Shown here piece by piece: positions 46,576 to 58,400 of a DNA stretch of 64,000 bases. Numbering within the stretch: the stretch's first letter is position 1; the number at the start of each line of letters is the position of its first letter. This stretch comes from Owenia fusiformis (taxonomy: Eukaryota; Annelida; Polychaeta; Sabellida; Oweniidae), in assembly GCA_903813345.2 (NCBI GenBank), contig CAIIXF020000009.1, positions 22,655,759 through 22,719,758 on the forward strand. The letters run 5' to 3'. A program made the translations under genes and the position numbers. The notes below the pieces were generated by a model. The model worked only from the letters and a program-made list of their open reading frames with translations. It was not told the DNA's origin and did no database searches.

Positions 46576-46984
46576 AATGGCAATATCTTCAATCTTACCT
46601 TACTTCTTGATATTCCTGTTTAGTTATTCAGATGATTTTTCAACTTACATATGGAAAAGATATTCAAGGATAGAAGTACACCTCCTCTCTATTTACCTCT
46701 TCCATTTACATTTGCCTCACATAATGTTTGATCCCAGTTTCACCTCTGATATATGTAAAGACCGAGATTCTATGATTTATGGTGCAATATATGACCGAAA
46801 ATATTATTCTGTTAATTGTTAAAAGGCAAAAATTGCATAGTGATTGAGGTCTTTGGCAATGCTCAGAATAAAGATTTGAGGTCTTTGATTCTAATATGAT
46901 TAATAAACCAGGAAAACAACTCCATATATTTGCGTTTATGAAAAGCAGTCATACAAACTTGATTATAGACCAGTAAATCAATTG

Positions 46985-47165
46985 TTATCCCATCGAACGA
47001 AGTTCGGAGGGATATAGGGAACGCCTCCATCCATCCGTCCGAGCAGTAACTCAAATACCTTTGGCCAATTTTGTACACTTATACCTCATGGGGGTAGAAG
47101 TTCTGCTTGGAAGCCGATTTTCAAAATGGCCGCTCATTTAAAAATGGCAATGGACAGTATTGCAG
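46985..47165. repeat. Second copy of the interspersed repeat seen at 3760-4350
   Basis: ATCCCATCGAACGAAGTTCG, CCATCCATCCGTCCGAGCAG and CAAAATGGCCGCTCATTT recall the 3760 stretch. Confidence 0.55.
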
Positions 47166-47354
47166 AAACATGCCAGCAAATCCAATTTTTATCACATCTT
47201 TCAGATCTTATTTGACACAAATTCTACTGTGCTACTCAGCTATCAATAACACTGATGTCAGTGTGGGTGAATTTGATATAATTTTTGTATATTCTTTATG
47301 CTGGTCTTTGAGGGCCAAGTGAGTGTACCCTAATACATATATGATCTGGTTTTT

Positions 47355-47505
47355 ATGTCACCACTACAAGTGGTGACATATTGTTATAGTCTCCAACTTT
47401 TTTGTATATGGTGTTTGGGGTTTGATGTCTGTAACAAATGGTGGTTGGTGTGTCTGTAACAAATGGCAGGTGTTGACATTTTACATGTTAATGCCTTGTT
47501 ATTTT
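47355..47505 (+). repeat. Dispersed repeat family R1, nearly complete
   Basis: Starts with the palindrome TGTCACCACTACAAGTGGTGACA, then AGTCTCCAACTTTTTTGTAT, AACAAATGGCAGGTGTTGAC and TTACATGTTAATGCCTTGT. This is the best guide to the family's full length, about 150 bp. Confidence 0.8.
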
Positions 47506-48149
47506 TTTACTCTCTTTGTAACTTATATCTATAATAGAAAACTCTAAATTGGAATACTGAACTTTTAAGCTCCCTCTCCCAGTTTTATCTCTGATCTCGC
47601 ATAAAGCCCATGAATAACATAACTTAATAGTTATATTCTATAAAAGAGTAGCATCGAATATATTTCATTTATCATTTAAATTGAGATATGTGCATACAGT
47701 ACATGCATGGTTTACATTGGAATTATCAAATAGTTGATGATCATCTCCAAAAGCTCACATTGAGTGTCTCACTACTTCGAATACACAGAATTCATCCAAT
47801 TTATTGTTGGACACCTAATGAAGTATTTTATTAGTTATGCTTTGGCAAGTGTAGATGCAATGATCTCTTTGATGAAATCTTTGTTTTGTGCCAGGATAAA
47901 CAGGGACAAGCCTCAGAGCTAGTTCTTTATAAAAGCTTTGTAATTTGAAATTTTATGAAATACTAGTCATCAATTCAGAGCCTTGTGCTAAAATAGGTGA
48001 ACTACTACACTACTCGTCTATGGGTTCGACTATATTTGATTGGAACTCTGGCTGTTTCCATGGTGGTACATGATGTCTGGCATCAGTCCTTGTATTACAA
48101 TATGTAAGCCCTTGTTGTATGGGTTCAACTGTATTAGATGTAGGTGAGT

Positions 48150-51100
48150 TCATAGAAAGTCTGGTTGCTTCCCCTCATGGTCCAAGTGGTACATCATATC
48201 TGCCATCATTTGTTCAACAACAGCCTCAGTAACCAACTCTTGCATCTGAAACATAAACAAGTTGCCTTGGAATGTGATGTGTAAACCCCTAACCTTCGAA
48301 TACAATGTGTAAAAAATAGTATCACAAGAAGTAACAATTTGAAAATGGTGGAAAGTTGTTTTTTGCAAGACTAAACAACAATTAAGTTGATTTTTACTTA
48401 CAGGCCTATAGTCTATGTCATCAGGAGGATACTTGAATGTTGGTCCAAAGTTACATACAACCTAAAACATAGAATATACATTATGAAAATATGTACATTC
48501 ATATACCACAAGTACACATAACATTTACATAATCATCAAGTTTTTAGATAAGTAGCTCTGAAGATTCGAGGGTCAAGTCTTATTTTCAAGACATTATACT
48601 TCCATGACCCTCATACCACCTGTATAAAATTTTATTTTTTCAAAAAATAATTTCCAAAAAATTCAATTTTTTCAAAAAAATCTTTTTTGTCTCATTTAAC
48701 AGATGATTTTAGGTACATATTGCTGTTGACCATTGTATATGGATATTATTCACCTGTCGGGGTGATTTGAGGACTATCCCTTGGATGATATCAATACTTC
48801 CCTCTGTCACTGCATTCCCTCAGGAAATATTGATACCCTTATGATATTCCCATATCAAATCCTCCTGGTGAATAACTTCTTTTTCATTCCATAATACTAC
48901 TGTTTTCCCAGGGAAATATGAAGGAATAAAAATCGTATTGAATCGTGTTACATGAAAAAATTGTATTGTCCCCGAGAAACAAATCGTGTTGGAGTGTATT
49001 ACATGAAAAAATCGTATTGTCCCCAGGAAAAAATCATATTGGACAATTAGGTTTATGAAGACAATTATTTGAAATTTAACTTCAAACAATGTGCATTTTT
49101 TATATAATGTTTGCATTATCCAAATGTAACATTTTACAGGGATGTGTTATGGAATAAATAGGTTATTTCTGGTCGGCATTGAATATGGGTTTTATTCCTC
49201 GGAAAATATGATATTGACCTTGGGCAATATGATATTGACACTCGGTCGCTGGGTTCCCTTGGTCGATATCATATTACCCTTCGGTCAATATCATATTGTC
49301 CCTCGGAATAAAACCCATATTCAATCCCTCCCAGTAAATAATCTATATGTATACAATATGCAATGTATAAAAAAAGAACCACTGAAGATTTCAGAAAACA
49401 GCACAACAGGCTTATAAGAAAGAGGGAAATTAAAAAAATTGTTCTGGCTCCTATAGCAGGGTTTAAGTGGGCATGATTGGTGTGCCGAACATGTCAATAT
49501 TCAATTTCTTTGAAAAGTAACTAGTACAGTGTACGTAATTAAAGAAATGAAAATCATACAACAAAAGATTAAATAAATAAAAAAGTCTGTTTTACCATTG
49601 AATATTTGGTCATTCTATACAATCTAAACATAATTCAATGTAAATAATATGAGGCACAGGTGATTGCAGATGATCAGGCATCAGCTAAGTCAACAGAATG
49701 TGGCAGAGATCATCTTTTATTTCACTTTATTACAGCAACAATGTAATATTCAAAGCGAGGGATATTCTCAAGTGCCTACATCAAGACAAACCCTATTAGT
49801 ACATCTTCATAATTGATTGAAGAATAAAGAACATGCTGACTCTTGATACTATCCCCATTAAATCTTTATTGAAAGATATCTGGATTTGTTGTTCTTTTTC
49901 CTAAACCACTTAAGATGAGGACAGCGATAATCTGTGCGCTTTTCTTTACACTGTTGGTAAGTGATTTGTATTTATTTATTATATCATTCAACAGTCTCTA
50001 TTATACAGCCCAAAAATTTGGAATGTTCTTATTTCATGCAGTTTAAAAGTAGCAAATATATATATATATATATGAACACTACTAAAACTGGTATAAGAGT
50101 ATGATTGAAGTATCAGACATGACTTTCCACATAACTGAAATGATATTTTGATGATTTATAAACCTATTTAGTTATTTAGAGAATTATGTTAATATCTCTG
50201 GCTACACATCAACATTCTATATCTTCCAATTTTCTTTAGAAGGAATTGAAAAGATTCACTTATTATCACATTTTAGAGTAATAAAAACAATGTACTGCTG
50301 TACTGTTTGTGGCATCAGTGATGTTATTAATGAAACAAAAATGATCCTTTTGTCAAGATTCAACTTGGTTCAACAATTAAATGATTGGATGCAAAAAAAG
50401 TATACCTATAACTGCAATTTTTCTGCAATTTTTAATTATACTGAGCAGATTTGTGAAAACCAACATTTTGATATAATAACCCTTTAGATAAAAGTGGAAG
50501 ACATGTTCATGCTATGTGAAAATGCAATTTGTGGATGAATGGGTTTATTTTAGATGGTAAGTGTGAAAGCAAATCCACAATGGGGCATGCCAATTGAACC
50601 TGCCCCAACAGAAACAATTGAACCTGCCCCAACTGAAACGGATGTAGAGGAAGAGCAACCAAAGGTGAGGTCATCGTCAGGGAAACAAAGGTCATTAATG
50701 AGGTCATCATCAGGGAAACAAAGGTCATTGATGAGGTCATCGTCAGGGTAACAAAGGCCTGTGATAGTGGGGATGTTTAGGGGGTTTATGGACATTGAAA
50801 CATTACTTTAAGATAAACTGCATTCTGATACTCATAGCATCTTTCTGTTTCACATGAAATATCTCAGGGCTAAGAAGAAATGAGATGTCATGGTTTATCA
50901 TGGTGGATAAACTGTAATAATTCTATGTTATAAAAATAGAACCATGGGTACTGGGCTCACATGAGAAGGTTTTAATATTTTAATATTCTATCTAAAATCA
51001 ATAATGTATTGGCACAACATAAAAATATTGAACTGAACTCTAAAGGGTAGACCATGACACAATATAACCACAATACATATGTGACGAATGCAACGGTGCA

Positions 51101-52836
51101 CTTCAATTTATACAGTAAAACCTGTGTCAGTGAACACCTTTCTCAAGTGAACACCTGTCTCTAATGGACACCATTCCTCCCCACATACTCAACTGACTTC
51201 TCTTTTAATGACCATCTCTGTAATGAACACATACCAACAGTGAACACATTTTTGTGGTTCTTAAGGTGTTCAATGTACACAGATTTCACTGTATTTGCAT
51301 GGGACACTAATGATGGATATGACTGTACGTTTCTAGGTAACTGATGAGCCTGCTGGCAAACAAGGAAAAGGCAATCGTAAAAGATGCAACACGAAGGGTC
51401 AGAATCAAAAACTGATAGCGAAACTTAGGGAACAAATAAAGAGAATGAAAACGAGAATGAAAAAGCAAGACTAAGACAGAAAAGCTGCTGCAATGGGCTG
51501 AACCATTCCCTCTATGATGTAACATTCCCTCTGTGATGCAACATTCCTTCTATGATGTAACATTTTCTCTACGGTGAAACATTTCCTCTAATCACCTGCC
51601 TGTATTTATACTGTCACAAATCAGCTTGCAAAACATTCTGAACATACTCTTTATATTTGCATTTAGCTTTCTACATGGGAAACCATCTACTATTCCTAAA
51701 TAATGTCTTCTAATCTATTAAACTAGTGCTATTATAACATTGGTTTATATAGATGTATGTTGGTCATTGGTTTGTCTTATAATACAATACTTTGATGTAT
51801 TAATCGAAGGCATTAATTATTTCAATAAAGAAATTGGATAGAATATCAGATTTGAGTTTTTGTTTAATTAACAGATGTTTAAATTATGATGAAACTTTAA
51901 TAAGTGGATAAAGTTGATCGACACTGCAACATCTGGTTAAAGAGAATAGGTGCACAAGAAAGGCCAAAACCAACAATGTGCCAAGTGAAAGAGTGTACAT
52001 TATACTCATAACAGATGCCAGTAGGTAGTTACTAGTTTCACCACCAGGTGGCTAATTTGGGTCAGATAGCATGGCAGACATAGAAGATACTCTATCTATA
52101 TCTCTTTTTCTGATAAGTAGATTTTCAAAATAAAAATATTCAAACCTAGAATATTCTCCGCATACCATATCAAGCTTCTACTTCTATTACTTTTCATTGT
52201 TTGACTTACATTTGCATTTTTGTATAGTGAGATGGCAGGGTAGTATGTTCCCATGTGGATATCAGTCCAGGCTGCACCTTGATTCTTGCCATTTTTGTAA
52301 AATATAATCTGGAAAAAATGTACATGTAATTAATGCTAGGGTTTGTATTTTAAATCTCAACAGCCAAATTTATTTACTGATTAGTGCTCGAGCGTAACAA
52401 TTTAAGATTTTTTCCACGCTATAACCTGATTGGTCAATTTGTAGTAGGTCACTCTCTGTTCAGTTTTCTTTCAAATGTAAGGATTTACCTCTATAGGTTA
52501 GTGCAACAAATTCAGGGGTCTGTTTTTGGATTTGGTCGCAGATCGTTGTTTGTCAAAAGGTAGACAATGGTTTTCTTGGAATCGTAAGTTATGAATGTAC
52601 CAAAAACAAACTTCTAGGTTAGAAGGCTTATCTATTCAGAAACTTCAAAGCCAACAATCATGTGACAAGTCATTCTCGTAAACAGAAACAGTGGATGGAT
52701 GTTTAAAACAATATCGTTTCAAAGTAATCATAGTATCACATACCTTGCTGCCAGGGAGAGGTTTGAGATTCTTCTCTGTCTCAGACACATAATCCTTCTC
52801 CTCATAGTAAAGATGGCTCTTGAATTTCACCAATGG
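48150..52836 (-). CDS. ASH2L: ASH2L C-terminus: last four coding exons (partial gene)
   Basis: Coding exons (minus): 52836-52744, 52308-52210, 48461-48402, 48245-48150. They are all phase 0 and give 115 residues ending in a stop. ASH2L is a core WRAD subunit that activates MLL/SET1 histone H3K4 methyltransferases in the nucleus. The first two exons encode the end of the SPRY domain ([17 protein letters not shown], then [17 protein letters not shown] and [10 protein letters not shown]). The third gives [17 protein letters not shown]. The last holds the DPY30-binding helix ([16 protein letters not shown]), with a C-terminus a little longer than the human one is after this helix. The exon before 52836 and everything N-terminal to it are not found up to 64000. 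Either a long intron hides them beyond the window, or this is a 3' fragment; open frames and intact splice sites favour the former. A possible poly(A) signal is the complement of 47800-47805. Confidence 0.9.
48950..49030. repeat. Short direct repeat pair
   Basis: GTTACATGAAAAAATTGTAT and ATTACATGAAAAAATCGTAT, each followed by TGTCCCC, about 60 bp apart. Adjacent to the palindrome at 49165. Confidence 0.6.
49165..49335. repeat. Palindrome, about 165 bp
   Basis: TTGAATATGGGTTTTATTCC pairs with GGAATAAAACCCATATTCAA. The inner part carries ATATGATATTG and CAATATCATAT in both arms with GGTC phrases. It lies in the ASH2L intron, upstream of the small secreted gene. Confidence 0.8.
49915..51474 (+). 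CDS. Small secreted lysine/arginine-rich protein, three exons, unrecognised
   Basis: Exons 49915-49956, 50554-50664, 51337-51474, all phase 0 with good GT-AG sites; 96 residues. Residues 1-20 ([11 protein letters not shown]... to VSVKA) are a signal peptide, split by intron 1, with likely cleavage before NPQWGMP. Then comes a duplicated acidic IEPAPTET and an acidic EEEQP. The last 45 residues are basic: GKGNRKRC holds a possible furin-type site and the only cysteine after the signal, followed by a [17 protein letters not shown] amphipathic helix. The acid-then-base layout suits a propeptide with a cationic mature part, for instance a peptide hormone or host-defence peptide, but I recognise no family. 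The gene is nested in an ASH2L intron on the other strand. A canonical AATAAA follows at 51834. Confidence 0.72.
50655..50756 (+). repeat. 33-bp tandem repeat at the donor of the small secreted gene's exon 2
   Basis: Three units of 33 bp, with GAGGTCATC at 50667, 50700 and 50733. The first unit includes the exon end and donor (CCAAAG|GTGAGG); the others have AACAAAG|GTCATT in the same place. The frame stays open through the array ([11 protein letters not shown] per unit). Confidence 0.85.
51111..51294. mobile_element. MITE with ACAGTAAAACCTGTGT ends
   Basis: The left end TACAGTAAAACCTGTGTCAG pairs with ACACAGATTTCACTGTA on the right; TA at both sides. GTGAACACCT modules fill the interior. 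It lies 43 bp before exon 3 of the small secreted gene. Confidence 0.75.
51834..51839 (+). terminator. Poly(A) signal of the small secreted gene
   Basis: AATAAA about 360 nt after the stop codon at 51474. Confidence 0.55.
52013..52105 (+). repeat. Dispersed repeat family R2, truncated, with CTCF-like motif (copy 2)
   Basis: GTAGGTAGTTACTAGTTTCA, then CCACCAGGTGGC at 52041 and GGGTCAGATAGCATGGCAG. The homology ends about 65 bp past the motif. Within an ASH2L intron. Confidence 0.7.
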
Positions 52837-55407
52837 CTGGAAAAATATTTCAGTATTTAAAATATTGAAAACAAACTGCAATAATAAGTAATATTTTATG
52901 TGTTCCTTTCCTCAAAGGGGAAGTCTGTATCCCCACCTGAAGAACATATCTCATGTTATTTTTTTATTTCATTTATCATATATATATATATTTCTTTTAT
53001 TGACAATTGTATCAAAACATGACACATTAGTCTATGTACAAACTAAACTGTCTTGACTCAAGACAATACTACACTTTTAACTAAATGCTAGACTACATTT
53101 ATAATTTCACTATGTACATGTAATGTAAAATCATTTGCATGAGTTTACAGGCTCTTTATAAAACTTGATGCATAAAAGATGATAAAAAATGTATTAGCAG
53201 TGTAGCACAATTATTGCAGTTTATTCTAAATTTTGAAAAGACTTGTAAATATATTTGCCAATATGCCTTTGAACAGTAATATTTTACGAAGACAATAGCA
53301 TTTTAAAATTTGTTTCATTGATTAGAAAATTGGGTCCAAATATTTCTTTCATTTTTTCAAAGAGGACTCTCCTTTGTGCATCATGTTTTTTACAATCAAT
53401 ATATATATTCATAGTAAATGTGATTTATGCACATTTCAACCATTTTTAAAAGGTGGACACTCATTCTAATAATGTTAAATAAGAATGACAAAGCTTTTGT
53501 TTAATAGAACCATACTTGATATAATAATCTCTATGATATAATAGTGAAGACATATTTTATAATTTCCCTGTTTTTAATTACTCAATATTTTTATAATTTG
53601 ATAAAATCATTCAATAAATCAATTTGTGGTGAGGAATACTGACACCTGATGACTTTAATTGATCAGCTATTGATTGCTTATTAGATTCAATTATACTACA
53701 GGTGTACAGGGTACAATGTCTAGTATTAACCCACCTGTGAGCAGCTACAATCAGGGCAGGGTCGACACCATTTTAAAATATAATTTTGACTTTTCCTTGA
53801 TTCAAATTAAAAAATACCTGATCGATGCATTTTTTATGAATGAAAAATCAATTTGGAATTTGTACTTCCCTGACATTGCAAATCAAAATTCTAAAATTCC
53901 CCTATAATTTTAGCTATTTTCCTTCACTACAGAGAATCTTTTCTCATTCTTCCTAAGCAATATGGTTCTATTGTTAGTGATTCCCCATGAACAGACCGGC
54001 ATATGTAAGCTAGAATTCAGGATATCGTCATATATCCTGAATTGATTTAAAAATTCCTTTTATGAAGAATTAACAAGTTTTAAATGTTTTGTGCTACACC
54101 TTGACATAACATTTGCTGTCAATCTTATCAATACTAAAGCATTAAGATGATTCCTTGAGTTCTATATTAAACACTGTATTTGCATCCTTGAAGACATGTC
54201 AATTAATTGAAGGAGCGAGTAGATGAATTAACAGCATGCATATGTTATAATGCCTAATATAGATTACCATCACTACTATAAAAAATAAACTTATATAGTA
54301 ATAGAGAGTAAAATGGTTGTGGGTTGCTTTATTGACTAAAATGTACCTGGTCTTAATTCATTCAAATAAGGATCGCACAAGTAATAGTTGATGATGAATA
54401 CATGGTTTATTATGGTTGTTGTCCTGTGTTGTTTTAATTAAGAAATACTATATCATATAAAACTAAAAATGAAATATTTTAATGCTAAAAGAAAGTGAAC
54501 AAATAATACAGATCGGTTAAATGCCGCCCAGCCTAATAATGAATTATATATTAGGAAAACACATTTTAATTCTACGTTCTCTGATCAAGGATTTCCAACA
54601 GCTTGATATGAGATTTAGTTCTTCAAATTAACCTTACTAATTTTCTTAATTTACATTTTACTTACAAACATGAGTAACACATGCACATGTACCTATGTTT
54701 CAAATCTTTGATTTTCACAACCATGATTCATTAATTGACTCTTAACCATTCAACAAACAGGCATGACTTATACCTTAATATATTAAACACAAGGGCAATA
54801 TAGCACATCAATATGAAGATGTAGAGTATCAGCTTGCTGCTATTAAAGAGAATGTGATATATAGCAACAGCTTGACTTTGGGTGGAGGCAGTCACTCTAA
54901 TGTAATATAATGTCACTAGAATAATCAAATATAATTAGGTGATTGAAATTAAATTATGTGTTTCATAATATTCCACTCTTCTCATTGGTAATATTAAATA
55001 CATTGAATACAGTGCAGTTTGAATATATAACAATCATATCAATGTTGAATGTTGTTTTTACATTTAGTGTTTCACAAGAGTTAGTAAGAAAATCAAACTT
55101 TTTCTGAGTATTATGAAAAGTACTTTGATTGATTCAAAAGTATTTAATTATTATTAATTCTGCTTCAAGTTAAACACATATTTTTACTCAAAGGGCCTTA
55201 CAAATATAAATCTTCATAGTCATTTCAACATAATTACTTTTTTTTGACAAATGAAAAATAATTTTCCCATGATATCACTAAGCTATTAAATAAAACAGAT
55301 GATAATTCAAAGCTGGATGGATGATAATGGAGGGTCTCATTTGAAGATGTGGGCAGACATATCAATCAAGTTTAAAGGGATGGACTTCTAGACAGACATT
55401 ACCAAAC
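52837..55407. other. AT-rich stretch between the ASH2L exons and the membrane-protein gene; no gene seen
   Basis: I searched both strands for the missing ASH2L SPRY exons and found none. Short AT-rich simple sequence (ATATAT near 52980 and 53400) is present. It holds the presumed promoter of the gene that starts at 55408. Confidence 0.45.
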
Positions 55408-58400
55408 ATGGCGTTAGGAAAACAAAGAGGAACATTGTGGATTTTGGCCATACATCTTATTTTATATAACACATGTAGGGCATTTAAACTACCAGACCAG
55501 ATAGAGACTAAAGACAGAATTGCATTTAATAACAATATTGGGGAAATTGACAATAGTAGAGATTCAGTCACAACAAATAAAATACAAAATCGTTTACAAA
55601 ATATTGTGATACCATACCAAAAACAAAACGGTTTGAACCGTGATAAGAAAACTGATTCAGAACAAAGACTAGGATCAGATCAAGAATTGGAAAATCATAA
55701 ATCTAGACATTTAAATGATTATCCAGCAGTGGATGATACATTTGAAAATACAATATCTGAAGGTGGTGATCTCCTTGATGGCCCTAATCAAGAAGTACAA
55801 TACCAGTCAGAGAACTTTAAAGATGATGACTTGCGGCAATTAAAACCTCAACCAAAGTCATTGCACCACAAATGGATGAAATATTTAAATGATGGAAATG
55901 AAATAATCGAAGACAATCTTGATCTCATTCCTCTCTATGAAAATGATGACAATGAGGTGCATAACATTGCAAATGATACAAGATATGAGTACATCGAAGA
56001 GGCTCTTAATGAAGAAAATTTGGCTGAGTACTCAAATGAAGGCATTCAGGATGTCCATATATATCACCAAAGTGAACCAGATTCAAGTTTTAAAAGCTTT
56101 GTACCACATCTGAATATCGCATTTTCTATCAACAACACATATAATAGAACAGTAAAAACGATCAATGCCTCTGCTGGGGTTAAAGATAGTGAGATATCAG
56201 AAATGCAGATAGACGTTTCCCCATCTCCACTTTTCGAGAAACTAGATGACCTAAACAGAGTTAAAGTACAATTCAAACTTCTAGACTTAGTTCTTGCAAT
56301 ATGCGGCACAATAGGAGCATTATTCATCTTATGTATGTCTGTAGGCCTTGTGCATTGTTGCTGTAAACGTCGTAAAGCACGGCCAGGTGGATTACATCAC
56401 CAGACAAGCAACACAGGTAGTCAGACCAACTCATATGAGAACATTAATGTTGAGAGTGGTGGACAGAGCACCAGTACAGCTAGGTCTGACGAATCAGAGG
56501 ATATGGAGAATACACTGATAGGGGAGAATCATCAGAGACAGTCTACTGAATCACAGGAGACTTCAGTAGATGATTCGAGATCAACAAGAAGCAAACAAAG
56601 TAGTGACAGTAAAAAATCTGGCAAAAAGTTATCAAAAAGGTAAGGGAATGCTACATGTTCGTAATCTTAAAAGTAATATTTTTAATGTACATCTTTCTCA
56701 TCATATAAGAAAAAAAATAAGTTTCATAAATTTGAATGGTACACACACAGCATTAGTCAACAGCAAAGGAGCCAATATAGCAGGTTATTAATTAAACATA
56801 TTTCATTGATTTAATTACTAATAAATAAATAAATCACTTGTCAACAAATTTTGCTTCTTGTGCTTTCAAAAGTTTCTTGGATATATATTCTAGTCAAGGC
56901 AAGTCAAAAGATAACAAACTCAACATAAGAGACAAAATCAAGGCATTTGAGAAGAAGAAAGCTGAAATAGTCGAGTCGGCATCACCTAAGTTGGAGCAAG
57001 ACTCAAAACCAAAGAAAAAAAGACCAACTAGTAAGGCTTATGAGGAGTTTGAGAGCCAAGGAATACTCATTGGTTTTGTAAGTTTTTATCAACAACATAG
57101 ATTTTACTGTGAATAACTGACAAATCATTGAAGATTGACATATTTTATGTGTAAACTGTCAGAAACATTTCTGGAAATCAATTTTGATCATGTGAGAAGT
57201 TCAAATTCTGTAAATCCTTAAAAAGAACATATTGTTAGTTACACTGAATATTATAAAGAAATCAAGCTGGTAAAATTTTGCTTGAAGTTTCATATCTCAT
57301 AATGACATTCATTTTGATTGACAGGGTCGCCCCAAGAAGAAGCGTGGAAGTGAACATGAGGAGCAAGAAGTTGTAGAAATGATCAGTGAAGAAGGAGAGG
57401 TACCAACAAACCTAAGTAACCTTGGAATGTTTCGGATCCCCAAAGCAGAATTAGACCACCCTGATGAAGAAGGAAGACACGTGTTGTAGGTTATCAACTT
57501 TACATCTGCATATACTTTATAATAATGCTAATGACAATACAGTTATGCATGATTTCAAACAAACAATTAGTCATGTTTTTTTGTGGGTGGCACCAGTTTG
57601 AAGGTGTCAGCTAAATGAAAATAAGAAAAATGACAAGCAGTAGCGATGTGCTTGCAAAGCTAGGTCTCATTTAATCATATGAATGACACAAAGTACAGAA
57701 TACATGAGTCCACCAAAAATATGAGTCGCCACATGCATGAGTCAACAGTCACAACCTCATGTATGAGTCACCACATGTTGGTTTTAGAGAGCAGTACCAG
57801 TCCAGTGTAAATGATGATGAAGGAATCATGACTATGGAGTCTGATGATGAACAAGAGTTTGCAGAGGTTAAACGAGAAGATATGCTAAAGTCTGTAAGTG
57901 CTTAACTTTTGCATCATTCGAGTCACTATCCTTGGTCACCTTCATAAGGCTTATATAACATTCTCTTGAAATAAATTTATAGGTCATGTAAGTCATGCTT
58001 TGTCCTCGTTTTATGCTTTCTCACAATAATTAGATTTAATCAGATTAATATCACCATGATGCGTTATAAACAATATGTATTTTTTACTTTCTAAGTTTCG
58101 TCGTGTCCCAGGTCCAAAAAAGACAAGGGCCCATAGATCAAGCAAGAGACGAGCAAGACTGAAGGAAATCACGGTAAGACATCTGAATATTCAATACAGA
58201 TGACTGCACTTGGCACACTGAAAGTAAGATATATGTATTGCAATGATGTGTTTTCCAGTATGGCAATGATGACCGCTCATTCTGGCAAGATGGGCACAAG
58301 GAACAGTGGAGTCCCTTCAACCAGAGACCTGAGGAGTCTGAATATGAAGGTCTTCGTCACCCTTCCCCAGAGCAGAACAATAGCAAACATACTGCAAAGC

